The notes below the pieces were generated by a model. That model was not told the DNA's origin. It was given only the letters and a program-made list of their open reading frames with translations, and searched no databases. 64,000 bases of DNA from Sinonovacula constricta (lineage: Eukaryota > Mollusca > Bivalvia > Cardiida > Solecurtidae). The stretch spans positions 15,549,430-15,613,429 of the forward strand of contig CM017564.1 of the NCBI GenBank assembly GCA_007844125.1, in the 5' to 3' direction. The position numbers were made by a program, and so were the translations under genes. Below are positions 36,001 to 49,035 of this stretch, piece by piece; the first letter of the stretch is position 1; each line of letters opens with the position of its first letter.

Positions 36001-39000
36001 TAATAACACAATGGCAGCAATGTATAGGACAAAATAACACCATGGCAGCAATGTATAGAACATTATAACACCATGGCAGCAATGTATGGAACATAATAAC
36101 ACAATTGCAGCACTGTATATGGAATAATAACAACATGCCAGCAATGTATAGGGCATACTAACACCATGGCAGCAATGAATAGGATAAAATTAACACCATG
36201 GCAGCAATGTATAGGACATAACAACACAATGGCAGCAATATATCAGCAATAATAACACCATGGCAGCAATGTATATGACATAATATAACCATGGCAGCAA
36301 TGTATGGGACCTAATAACACCATGGCAGCAATGTATAGGACATAATAACATCATGGCAGCAATGTTTGGGACCTAATACCACCATGGCAGCAATGTAAGG
36401 GACATAATAACACCATGGCAGCAATGTATGGGACATAATAACACCATGGCATCAATGTAAGGGACATAACAACACCATGGCAGCAATATATCGTCAATAA
36501 TAACACCATGGCAAAAATGTATATATATGACATAATATAACCATAGCAGCAATGTATAGGACGTAATTACACCATTGCAGCAATGTATGGGACATAATAA
36601 CACCATGGCAGCAATGTATCGGCAATAATAACACCATGGAAGCAATGTATATGACATAATATAACCATGGCAGCAATGTATAGAACATAATAACACCATG
36701 GCAGCAATGTATGGGATATAATAACACCATGGCAGCAATGTATTGGCAATAATAACACAATGACAGCAATGTATGGGACATAATAACACCATGGCAGCAA
36801 TGTATCGAAAATAATAACACCATGGCAGCAATGTATATGACATAATATCACCATGGCTGCAATGTATAGAACATGATAACACCATGGCAGCAATGTATAG
36901 GACATAATAACACAATGTCAGCAATGTACAGGGAATAATAACATCATGTCAGCAATGTATATGGACTATTGACATCATGGCAGCAATATATAGGACATAA
37001 TAACACCATGGCAGCAATGTATAGGACATCATAACACCATGGCAGCAATGTATAGGACAAAATGACACCATGGCAGCAATGTATCGGCAATAATAACACC
37101 AGGGCAGCAATGTATATGACATAATATCACCATGGCAGCAATGTATAGGACATAATAACACCATGGCAGCAATGTATAGGACATAATAACACCATGGCAG
37201 CAATGTATAGGACAAAATGACACCATGGCGGAAATGTATAGAACATTATAACACCATGGCAGCAATGTATGGAACATAATAACACCATGGCAGCACTGTA
37301 TATGGAATAATAACAACATGCCAGCAATGTATAGGGCATACTAACACCATGGCAGCATTGAATAGGATAAAAATAACACCATGGCAGCAATGTATAGGAC
37401 ATAACAACACCATGGCAGCAATGTATTGGCAATAATAACACAATGGCAGCAATGTATATGACATAATATAACCATGGCAAAAAATGTATAGGACGTAATA
37501 ACACAATGGCAGCAATGTATAGGACATAATAACACAATGTCAGCAATGTATAGAACAGTATAACACCATGGCAGCACTGTATATGGAATAATAACAACAT
37601 GCCAGCAATGTATAGGACATAATAACACCATGGCAGCAATGTATAGGACAAAATAACACCATGGCAGCAATGTATAGAACATTGTAACACCATGGCAGCA
37701 ATGTATGGAACATAATAACACCATGGCAGCACTGTATATGGAATAATAACAACATGCCAGCAATGTATAGGACATAATAACACCATGGTTGCAATGTATA
37801 GGACATAATAACACCATGGCAGCAATGTATAGGACATAATAACAACATGCCAGCAATGTATAGGGCATACTAACACCATGGCAGCAATGAATAGGATAAA
37901 AATAACACCATGGCAGCAACATATCGGCAATAATAACACAATGGCAGCAATGTATATGACATAATATAACCATGGCAGCAATGTATAGAACATTATAACA
38001 CCATGGCAGCAATGTATGGAACATAATAACACCATGGCAGCACTGCATATGGAATAGTAACACAATGGCAGCAAAATATCGGCAATAATAACACAATGGC
38101 AGCAATGTATAGGGAATAATTACACCATTGCAGCAATGTATAGGACAAAGTAACACCATGGCAACAATGTATAGGACAAAATAACACAATGGCAGCAATG
38201 TATAGGACAAAATAACACCATGGCAGGATTGTATAGGTCATAATTACACCATTGCAGCAATGTATATGGAATAATAACATCATGGCAGCAATGTATGGGA
38301 ATCATAACATCATGGCAGCACTGTATAGGACATAACAACATAATGGCAGCACTGAATAGGATAAAATAGCACCATGGCAGCAATGTATAGGACATAACAA
38401 CACCATGGCAGCAATGACTAGGATAAAAATAACACCATGGCAGCAATGTATAGGGCATACTAACACCATGGCAGCAATATATCAGCAATAATAACACAAT
38501 GACAGCAATGTATATGACATAATATAACCATGGCAGCAATGTATAGGACCTAATAACACAATGGCAGCAATGTATAGGACAAAATAACACCATGGCAGCA
38601 ATGTATAGAACATTATAACACCATGGCAGCAATGTATGGAACATAATAACACCATGGCAGCACTGCATATGGAATAATAACACCATGGCAGCAATCTATA
38701 GGGCATACTAACACCATGGCAGCAATGAATAGGATAAAAATAACACCATGGCAGCAATGTATTATAGGACATAACAACACCATGGCAGCAATATATCGGC
38801 AATAATAACACCATGGCAGCAATGTATATGACATAATATAACCATGGCAGCAATGTATAGGACCTAATAACACCATGGCAGCAATGTATAGGACATAATA
38901 ACACCATGGCAGCAATGTTTGGGACCTAATACCACCATGGCAGCAATGTACGGGACATAATAACACCATGGCAGCAATGTATGGGACATAATAACACCAT

Positions 39001-42000
39001 TGCAGCAATGTATGGGACCTAATAACACCATGTCAGCAATGTATGGGACATAATAACACCATGGCAGCAATGTATGGGACATAATAACACCATGACAGCA
39101 GTGTACGGGACATAATAACACCATGGCAGCAGTGTATAGGACATAATAACACCATGGCAGCAATGTATAGGGAATAATAACATCATGGCAGCAATGTATA
39201 GGACATAACAACACAATGGCATCAATGTATGGGACATAATAACACCATGGCATCAATGTACAGGGAATAATAACACCATGGCAGCAATGTATAGGACATA
39301 ATAACATCATGGCAGTCATGTATAGGGAATAGTAACTGCATGGCAGCAATGTATAGGGAATAATAACACCATGGCAGTAATTATAGGGAATTATAACACC
39401 ATGGCAGCCATGTATAGGGAATAATAACACCATGGCAGCAATGTATAGGGAACAATAACATCATGGCAGCAATGTGTAAGGAATAATAATCATGGCAGCA
39501 ATGTATAGGGCATAATAACACCATGACAGCAATGTATAGGGAACAATAACATCATGGCAGCAATGTGTAAGGAATAATAACACCATGGCAGTAATTATAG
39601 GACATAATAACACCATGGCAGCCATGTATAGGGAATAATAATACCATGGCAGCAATGTATAGGGAACAATAACATCATGGCAGCACTGTGTAAGGAATAA
39701 TAACACCATGGCAGTAATTATAGGACATAATAACACCATGGCAGCAATGTATAGGGAATAATAACACCATGGTAGCAATGTATAGGGAATAATAACACCA
39801 TGGTAGCAATGTATAGGACATAACAACACCACGGCATCAATGTATGGAACATAATAACACCACGGCATCAATGTATGGGACATAATAACATCATGGCAGT
39901 AATGTATAGGACATAATATCTCCATGGCAGCAATGTATAGGACATAATAACTTCATGGCAGCAATGTATAGGACATAATAAGTCCATGGCAGCAATGTAT
40001 AGGACATAATAACTCCATGGCAGCAATGTATAGGACATAATATCTCCATGGCAGCAATGTATAGGGCATAATAACTCCATGGCAGCAATGTATAGGGCAT
40101 AATAACTCCATGGCAGCAATGTATAGGGCATAATAACACCATGGCAGCAATGTATAGGGCATAATAACTCCATGGCAGCAATGTATAGGGCATAATAACA
40201 CCACGGCATCAATGTATGGGACATAATAACATCATGGCAGCAATGTATAGGGCATAATAACTCCATGGCAGCAATGTATAGGGCATAATAACACCATGGC
40301 AGCAATGTATAGGACATAATAACTCCATGGCAGCAATGTATAGGGAATAATAACACCATGGGCAGCAATGTATGGGAATAATAACATCATGGCAGCACTG
40401 TATAGGACATAACAACACAATGGCAGCAATGAATAGGATAAAATAGCACCATGGCAGCAATGTATAGGACATAACAACACCATGGCAGCAATGACTAGGA
40501 TAAAAATAACACCATGGCAGCAATGTATAGGGCATACCAACACCATGGCAGCAATATATCAGCAATAATAACACAATGACAGCAATGTATATGACATAAT
40601 ATAACCATGGCAGCAATGTATAGGACCTAATAACACAATGGCAGCAATGTATAGGACAAAATAACACCATGGCAGCAATGTATAGAACATTATAACACCA
40701 TGGCAGCAATGTATGGAACATAATAACACCATGGCAGCACTGCATTTGGAATAATAACACCATGGCAGCAATCTATAGGGCATACTAACACCATGGCAGC
40801 AATGAATAGGATAAAAATAACACCATGGCAGCAATGTATTATAGGACATAACAACACCATGGCAGCAATATATCGGCAATAATAACACCATGGCAGCAAT
40901 GTATATGACATAATATAACCATGGCAGCAATGTATAGGACCTAATAACACCATGGCAGCAATGTATAGGACATAATAACACCATGGCAGCAATGTTTGGG
41001 ACCTAATACCACCATGGCAGCAATGTAAGGGACATAATAACACCATGGCAGCAATGTATGGGACATAATAACACCATGGCAGCAATGTATGGGACCTAAT
41101 AACACCATGTCAGCAATGTATGGGACATAATAACACAATGGCAGCAATGTATGGGACATAATAACACCATGACAGCAGTGTACGGGACATAATAACACCA
41201 TGGCAGCAGTGTATAGGACATAATAACACCATGGCAGCAATGTATAGGGAATAATAACATCATGGCAGCAATGTATAGGACATAACAACACCATGGCATC
41301 AATGTATGGGACATAATAACACCATGGCATCAATGTACAGGGAATAATAACACCATGGCAGCAATGTATAGGACATAATAACATCATGGCAGTAATGTAT
41401 AGGGAATAGTAACTGCATGGCAGCAATGTATAGGGAATAATAACACCATGGCAGTAATTATAGGGAATTATAACACCATGGCAGCCATGTATAGGGAATA
41501 ATAACACCATGGCAGCAATGTATAGGGAACAATAACATCATGGCAGCAATGTGTAAGGAATAATAATCATGGCAGCAATGTATAGGGCATAATAACACCA
41601 TGACAGCAATGTATAGGGAACAATAACATCATGGCAGCAATGTGTAAGGAATAATAACACCATGGCAGTAATTATAGGACATAATAACACCATGGCAGCA
41701 ATGTATAGGGAATAATAACACCATGGCAGCAATGTATAGGGAAACAATAACCATCATGGCAGCACTGTGTAAGGAATAATAACACCATGGCAGTAATTAT
41801 AGGAACATAATAACACCATGGTAGCAATGTATAGGACATAACAACACCACGGCATCAATGTATAGAACATAATAACACCACGGCATCAATGTATGGGACA
41901 TAATAACATCATGGCAGTAATGTATAGGACATAATATCTCCATGGCAGCAATGTATAGGACATAATAACTTCATGGCAGCAATGTATAGGACATAATAAG

Positions 42001-43695
42001 TCCATGGCAGCAATGTATAGGACATAATAACTCCATGGCAGCAATGTATAGGGCATAATAACTTCATGGCAGCAATGTATAGGACATAATAAGTCCATGG
42101 CAGCAATGTATAGGGCATAATAACACCATGGCAGCAATGTATAGAACATAATAACTCCATGGCAGCAATGTATAGGGAATAATAACACCATGGGCAGCAA
42201 TGGATATGTAATAATAACACCATGGCAGCAATGTATAGGGAATAATAACACTATGGCAGCAATGTATAGGGATTAATAACATCATGGCAGCAATGTATAG
42301 GACATAATAACACCATGCCAGCAATGTATAGGGAATAATAACTTCATGGCAGCAATGTATAGGACATAATAAGTCCATGGCAGCAATGTATAGGGCATAA
42401 TAACACCATGGCAGCAATGTATAGAACATAATAACTCCATGGCAGCAATGTATAGGGAATAATAACACCATGGGCAGCAATGGATATGTAATAATAACAC
42501 CATGGCAGCAATGTATAGGGAATAATAACACTATGGCAGCAATGTATAGGGATTAATAACATCATGGCAGCAATGTATAGGACATAATAACACCATGCCA
42601 GCAATGTATAGGGAATAATAACACCATGGCAGCAATGTATAGGACATAATAACACCATGCCAGCAATGTATAGGGAATAATAACACCATGGCAGCAATGT
42701 ATAGGACATAATAACACCATGCCAGCAATGTATAGGGAATAATAACACCATGGCAGCAATGTATAGGACATAATAACACCATGCCAGCAATGTATAGGGA
42801 ATAATAACACCATGGCAGCAATGTATAGAGAATAATAACACCATGCCAGCAATGTATAGGGAACAATAACACCATGGCAGCAATGTATATGGAATAATAA
42901 CACCATGGCAATAATGTATAGGGAACCATAACACTATGGCAGCAATGTATATGGAATAATAACACCATGGCATTAATGTATAGGGAACCATAACACCATG
43001 GCAGCAATGTATATGGAATAATAACACCATGGCATTAATATATAGGGAACCATAACACCATGGCAGCAATGTATATGGAATAATAACATCATGGCATTAA
43101 TGTATAGGGAACCATAACACCATGGCAGCAATGTATATGGAATAATAACACCATGGCATTAATGTATAGGGAACCATAACACCATGGCAGCAATGTATAT
43201 GGAATAATAACACCATGGCATTAATGTATAGGGAACCATAACACCATGGCAGCAATGTATATGGAATAATAACATCATGGCATTAATGTATAGGGAACCA
43301 TAACACTATGGCAGCAATGTATATGGAATAATAACACCATGGCATTAATGTATAGGGAACCATAACACCATGGCAGCAATGTATATGGAATAATAACACC
43401 ATGGCATTAATGTATAGGGAACCATAACACCATGGCAGCAATGTATATGGAATAATAACACCATGGCATTAATGTATAGGGAACCATAACACTATGGCAG
43501 CAATGTATATGGAATAATAACACCATGGCATTAATGTATAGGGAACCATAACACCATGGCAGCAATGTATATGGAATAATAACACCATGGCATTAATGTA
43601 TAGGGAACCATAACACCATGGCAGCAATGTATATGGAATAATAACACCATGGCATTAATGTATAGGGAACCATAACACTATGGCAGCAATGTATT
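30017..43695. repeat. 31-bp satellite array, copy A (about 440 units)
   Basis: The basic unit is ATGGCAGCAATGTATAGGGA followed by ATAATAACACC. Variants include GGACATAATAACACC, TCGGCAATAATAACACC and ATGCCAGC. The minus strand of the unit has no stop in any of the three phases, so long minus-strand open frames (up to 315 codons, 37127-38074) encode a cyclic 31-residue repeat with motifs such as PIHCCHGV, IPYTLLPWCYY and SLYIAAM. These are not genes. Larger internal duplications and a 62-bp dimer block at the right end are described in the findings. Confidence 0.97.
42886..43695. repeat. 62-bp dimer block at the right edge of array A
   Basis: About 13 nearly identical dimers. One monomer has GGCAGCAATGTATATGGAAT, the next GGCATTAATGTATAGGGAAC followed by CATAACACC. 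The ATTAATG variant introduces minus-strand stops, so the long open frames end here. Confidence 0.9.
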
Positions 43696-44093
43696 GAGCA
43701 TATTGATTAAATTTCTGATAAAATGTCCAGCATTACTGCAGAATTAAATGCCATAATGCAAGCTTTATCCTGGATACTAAGACAAAACACAAACAAATCT
43801 GTCATTCTTGCTTACCCATTGGCTTTCCTAATATCAATTCAATTCACAATAGCAGATCTAGATCCGACCTCTTAAATAACATTAAAACAATTGCTTTAGA
43901 AGAACAGTCTTCCAGTAAATCTACAAATTTAAATATTTCCCATAAATTATACACAGTGACTGTATTAAAAATGTGACATGCTTGGCATGATTTAGCAATT
44001 AACAACATCTAATCAGATTGGAACAGATGGTACCCTAGAGAGAAGGATTCTAATTAATAATAAAAATAAATGTTATCAACAGGCATGCATGTG
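43696..44093. other. Right flank of array A, duplicated in B
   Basis: TCCAGCATTACTGCAGAATT and AAATGCCATAATGCAAGC match 61197-61232. Copy A lacks about 390 bp present in B between AACATTAAAACA and GAACAGTCTTCC. No gene. Confidence 0.5.
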
Positions 44094-44185
44094 GACAGGT
44101 CCACATCAGAATCGAACTGATAATTCTCCTAGGAACTGCACCTGCATGGACCAACGCCCACTTTACCAGTCGACTGCAATATCCA
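44094..44185 (-). mobile_element. tRNA-like SINE head (copy 2)
   Basis: Minus strand: closing pair GGTCCAT/GTGGACC, linker GCAGGTGC, hairpin AGTTC-CTAGGA-GAATT, and T-arm ATCAG-TTCGATT-CTGAT. It has the same architecture as copy 1 at 4.7 kb with paired base changes. The A-box-like region is GCAGTCGACTGGT. It is part of the segmental duplication and is repeated at 61.94 kb. Confidence 0.6.
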
Positions 44186-44645
44186 TTGTGTATACTAGCA
44201 TATCTTTAGGTAAATTAACATAGTAAAGATACAAAAATGATCCAAACATTAAAAGTATATGTGATTGTGATTTAAACAATAACTTTGGATAAACTCAAAT
44301 AAAGTAATGTTTTCATCAAAAATTAAAGTACAAGCAGACTTAACCATCTTTATACCAAAGGAAATAGAATCGGCATGTCTTTATATACATAAATATATTA
44401 ATGCTTTGATAATAACATTAAATTATAACTAACTAAGGTATATATGTCTTTCATATCAAATATACTAAATTTAGAAGTGTCCCCTGGTGAAGTCATTAAT
44501 CTGGAGCCTAGCCCAGCCTCGGGCTTGGGGACGTTAGGAAGACTTGACTGTTGACTCCATTTATATATAGTTATATGTGAATATGATCAGTTAATTAACA
44601 GGAATTAGTTCATCCCATATACATGCATTAAGTTACGATCTAGCA

Positions 44646-45619
44646 GGTTGACGGATGTTTCGCTACCCAGATGTTTCGCACCTGATGTTTCGCTACCTAG
44701 GTCCGAGATGTTTCGCCACCCGGTAGTTCGTAATTGAATTATCAAAGCTGACGGATGTGTGTATGCTATATAATTCTGTATAATTAAATGTAACATTATT
44801 ATTATTGTCTTTGTTGTCGTTTTACCACCATGGCCTTTTATAATAAATATTTGAAATAAAGTTTGTGTTCTCATTTTAACCCATGTCCTCCTTGCACTAA
44901 AACAAGTGTTTATTTATATAAAATATGTAATGAGTTTATTAACCGATCAGAATTAATGTACATGTTATTTATTTATGTGCAAAAATGAAATAAAATTGTC
45001 ACTAACACGAAAGCCTACCTCAACGTCAAATATCAATTCAATATGTAAATATAGTAATGCATTTGTTTTAAAATCTTTTTTTTTTTTTATCTTATCCGTA
45101 TAAAAGTTATACCAACCATTTACGCACAACCAATGGTAAAGTCGTGTAAAATTTGCTAATTGAATGTGGATTAACGTCCCAACTCCGGGAATCGTGTTTA
45201 TTCTAAGATGATACAATTAAAGGTGCTAAATGAATTATGGTGCGTGTGACTGACAGTTTGTTTATTGATTGATGACCGAGTTTGTTAGATGTATGAACTA
45301 ACAATACAGGGTGTGAAAGTGACCGTATTATGCCGACGTAATTAGATACTCCTGGTTTAAATATGTGCGTATGTTTCTTTAGGCGGCATCATCATTGCAT
45401 AAAATTAATGTTAATAATAACAAACAAATACCAGAAAGTACAAACATAAAGCATATTTAAGACTTAGGAACAGTCGTAATGGGTCAACACTCTCCCATAC
45501 ACATAAAACTCAGATACACACTCACTGTTAAACGGGGTAGCGAAATATCTTGGTGCGAAACATCCGAGGTGCGAAACATCTGGGTAGCGAAACAGAAGGT
45601 AGCGAAACATCTGTAAATC
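44646..45619. mobile_element. 974-bp non-autonomous TIR element with 8-bp target duplication
   Basis: It is flanked by ATCTAGCA at 44638-44645 and 45620-45627. Copy B has the unoccupied single ATCTAGCA at 63242-63249. The left end reads GGTTGACGGATGTTTCGCTA then CCCAGATGTTTCGCACC. The right end reverse-complemented reads GATTTACAGATGTTTCGCTA then CCTTCTGTTTCGCTACCCAG. Each end is itself a short tandem array of GATGTTTCGCTACC/GCACC blocks. The interior is AT-rich without coding capacity. Eight-base duplications are typical of hAT-type transposition. Confidence 0.85.
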
Positions 45620-45701
45620 ATCTAGCACGGCCTGTTCGGTTCGGCCCCCAAAACTTGTTTTCAATTAAATGTTAACTGCTTTTTTTTTTTTTTTTAATTA
45701 A

Positions 45702-45945
45702 AGCCTTTTTAGCAACATGCTGGGCTACTTGGCCCACCACATTGCCTCTCCATCCAGTTTGTAAGTAAGGACAGATGGAAGTTGGTAGAGTTTCTCTCGC
45801 ATAGACTGGAAATCCCAAACATACTCACACAGGAATCCCTTCTTCACAATTCTCAACAGACTTTGGTCCATGGCACAACTCCCAACCTACCTCTCCCAGC
45901 GGCGGCATCAGGTTGCCCACAGTGTTGAACAATGGCTGTCACATA
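45702..45945 (-). repeat. Conserved dispersed repeat, copy A
   Basis: About 245 bp, unusually GC-balanced for this window. The minus strand reads like coding sequence (NTVGNLMPPLGEVGWELCHG, then PKSVENCEE) but reaches TGA where copy B has CGA. See 63481-63725 and the diverged piece at 11590-11672. Confidence 0.6.
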
Positions 45946-46827
45946 TACCGGTAAATATATACCATAAAGCAAAGCCAAACGTACCTCAGTAGTGTATTTG
46001 TTCTAGTTGTACATAAAAAGATAGCGAAAATAGCAACTTGGGTTTTGTTTTTAAGCATTTATACACAATAAAACGAGAGCAAATAAACCCACAACTGTGG
46101 GGCTTAATGACCCGAACGAAATATATAATTAACAAACTATTACTACCCTGAAATCATCCTTAATCCGACATTTCTGGCAAGAATTTAATCCAAAACACAG
46201 CAGATTGTTTGCAACCTTGCTACTTCCGGTGACACTGTACGATATTTTGGTAGAAGCTTCAAATAAATTAGTGCGGTCTGATATATAAATACGTACGGTC
46301 CGATAGCGTGATGACCACCCTTCCTTGTGAATACTTACGCTCAATATAATAAAAATACGTAAGATGTGATAATTCCGATAACAACACTTCCTTACATCTG
46401 TTAACTAGATCCCTATTTATCCCTATTAAACACTTATAGATCTGCTTAAATTGAAGTAATTTATAACATAATTGTGTTATAACATTAACTTTAAGCGGTT
46501 AATTTGTTAAATTATTAAATTCCTACTTCATCTTTTTAAATTAGAAAGTTTGTTTTTAAAGTTTGTCTCGTTTTTTTATGAAATTTCTTTCGCACTGATT
46601 GAAGCCAAATTCAAAGGTAAATTAATTAGCCAATACGATATTATTGCATTATATTATATAGTTAAAAAGGTTATTTTTCATTTGGACTTATTTACTGGAC
46701 TTGTTAGTGTTTGTAATAGTAGACTGTGCGTGGTGTGATAGGTGTGCTATGGCTTCCTAAACTATCTAGCATCAAACGCATATTCATAATCCTATACTGC
46801 ATGAAACATGCGGCCATTTAGGTTTGC
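45946..46827. other. Duplicated flank then unique AT-rich DNA
   Basis: Matches copy B up to about 46225, where the window's copy B ends. At 46270-46370 there are degenerate pieces (GTCTGATATATAAATACG, CCTTGTGAATACTTACG) related to the 57-bp satellite neighbourhood. No gene seen. Confidence 0.4.
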
Positions 46828-46905
46828 TGCCTTTTTGGTAAGGCCTTTTTGGTCAACGGCCTTTTTGGTCTACGGCCTTTTTGGTTTTCGGCCTTTCTGG
46901 TACCC
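46828..46905. repeat. About 16-bp minisatellite (GGCCTTTTTGGTCTAC)
   Basis: Five consecutive diverged units of GGCCTTTTTGGTCNAC type. Confidence 0.85.
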
Positions 46906-47159
46906 AACCATCATTTCGTGTTCATGACGATTTCGCATTAAGTTTGGGTTAAAGTATAAGTACATGCGATTTGCTGATATAAATATGCAAGTCTGATGAC
47001 CACACCTCCTTATAAATATTTATATTCTGTCACAAACAAGTATTTATTTAAAATCAAGATGAAACCAACTACAAAACGTAAACTTATACGAGGAACGATA
47101 CTCCCGATGGCCACGCAGTAGTTAACATATGAAGTCTGATAAACCCACCAAAGCATAAT

Positions 47160-47860
47160 GTCCTGACGTTTAATAAACATAAACACCTGCTGCAGTCTGA
47201 TAAGTTTATTAACACGTAAGGTTCGATGCTTAAAAAAACACCAACGCATGCAGTCTAATGAGCCCATGAACACGTAAGGTTCGATGCTTAATAAACATCA
47301 ACGCATGCAGTCTAATGAGCCCATGAACACGTAAGGTTCGATGTTTAATAAACATCAACGCATGCAGTCTAATGAGCCCATGAACACGTAAGGTTCGATG
47401 TTTAATAAACATCAACGCATGCAGTCTAATGAGCCCATGAACACGTAAGGTTCGATGCTTAAAAAACACCAACGCATGCAGTCTAATGAGCCCATGAACA
47501 CGTAAGGTTCGATGCTTAATAAACATCAACGCATGCAGTCTAATGAGCCCATGAACACGTAAGGTTCGATGCTTAAAAAACACCAACGCATGCAGTCTAA
47601 TGAGCCCATGAACACGTAAGGTTCGATGCTTAATAAACATCAACGCATGCAGTCTAATGAGCCCATGAACACGTAAGGTCCGATGTTTAATAAACATTAA
47701 AAAGTGCAGTCTGATAAGCTGATGAACAAGTCAGGTCCGATGTTTAATAAACATCAAAATTTGCAGTTTGATAAGCCCACCAGCAAGTAAATTTCTAATG
47801 TCCATAAACAATAACTTAGGCAGTGGTAGTGTTCGATGGTCATTGAACATCAACATGTGC
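47160..47860. repeat. 57-bp satellite, left array
   Basis: The core unit contains CATCAACGCATGCAGTCTAA, TGAGCCCATGAACACG and TAAGGTTCGATGCTTAATAA. Units from 47225 to 47690 are nearly identical; flanking ones are diverged. The open minus-strand frame (47230-47697) arises because 57 is divisible by three. It is the inverted counterpart of 49036-50350. Confidence 0.93.
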
Positions 47861-47924
47861 AGTCGTATAAGCGATCTTTATAACAACTGTGAAACACGTA
47901 GAAAAATGGCATGAGACATTACCA

Positions 47925-48072
47925 CGTAGATAGATGGATGGATGGATTGATGGAAGCATGGACGGGCGGACGGACGGATGGATGGATGGACGAACGGATG
48001 GATGGATGGATGGAAGAATGGATGGATGGACGGACTAATACATGGATAGATATACGATTGGACGGACAAACG
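47925..48072. repeat. (GGAT)n-rich minisatellite
   Basis: Runs of GATGGATGGATGGA with GGAC variants. Minus-strand HPSIHPS-type frames are artefacts. Confidence 0.9.
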
Positions 48073-48120
48073 GACTACAGATCTAGGTAGGTAGGTAGTG
48101 AGGGATGTCTAGGTAGGTAT

Positions 48121-48300
48121 CATATTGCTTGTAGTTGAACTTAGCAAAATCATATTGCTTGTAGTTTAGCATAATGAAATCATATTGCTTGTAGTTTAAC
48201 ATAATGAAATCATATTGCTTGTAGTTAAACATAATGAAATCATATTGCTTGTAGTTTAACATAATAAAATCACCTTGATTGTAGTTAAACATAATAAAAT
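48121..48300. repeat. Six 30-bp tandem units
   Basis: Units start at 48121 and every 30 bp. The consensus begins CATATTGCTTGTAGTTTAAC and ends ATAATGAAAT; the last unit is the most diverged. Confidence 0.95.
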
Positions 48301-49035
48301 ATGGTTTAATGACAGACTTATGCAAATAATGTAAATATTATATTGAATGGATTTCCTTTTAGTCCAATATAACGTATCATATTCATTGCTTGGGATATTA
48401 TCATTTTGTTTAAAATTTAGTTATATGAACACAAAAACTGTATTCGTCTAGGAAGGATATTATGTTAATTTTTATCAGATTCAAAATATTCTGACAGTTT
48501 GACGAAATAGAAAGAAACACAGATTTTTATTTCATTCATGTTATCTAGGTATTTTTTATGGAGGAGTCGTAAAAACGAAACCTGTAGTTATGAAATAAAT
48601 GTTATATAGTTTTTCTTAATTCAAAGGCTTTGTATATGTAGCCAGCTATGACTTTTACTATGATGTTTCCGTTTGATGTATTTCAGTAAACTTCACCATA
48701 CAGGGGTGTTTGTAATAGAATTGTTTGATATATTGCTTTCTTAAAGTGTCATCAACTGAACATTCAAGCAGAAATTGATATTCATCTTCTAATACAGCAT
48801 ATTTCGCATACTCTTACTTAAAATGATGGAGAAAAAGGTTTGTGCCAACGTCCAGTCTCTATATGTAATCTTTGTGAAGAGAGTCTCAATTGTTTAAGTG
48901 CAGTTCTGAATTAAGTAATAACAACATTATAGAGGTATGACTTAAAGCCAAATGAACACAAATGTTTGTATGTATAACATCGTGACGATTCATTTATCTT
49001 TTCTACACATTCTTGTCAGTAGCAATCATTTGTAT
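48301..49035. other. Spacer between the inverted satellite arrays
   Basis: AT-rich, without gene, RNA or repeat that I can support. Confidence 0.4.

Larger units (their letters stand above)
25785..46225. repeat. Segmental duplication, copy A
   Basis: It is collinear with 53560-64000: intron end plus NHL terminal exon, 3' flank, 31-bp satellite array, and right flank to at least AATTTAATCCAAAACACAGC near 46183. Differences are mainly discrete insertions and array length. The left boundary is uncertain because copy B starts at an assembly gap. Confidence 0.85.

Noticed and set aside
30049..43069. Dozens of long minus-strand open frames (up to 315 codons)
   Set aside because: All are translations of the 31-bp satellite in its three phases; no independent start, splice or domain evidence.
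30017..43695. Regular repeats resembling a CRISPR array
   Set aside because: Head-to-tail 31-bp units without unique spacers, in intron-containing animal DNA with no cas genes.
47230..47697. 155-codon repetitive minus-strand frame
   Set aside because: The 57-bp satellite unit is divisible by three and happens to lack stops in one frame; it has no other gene features.
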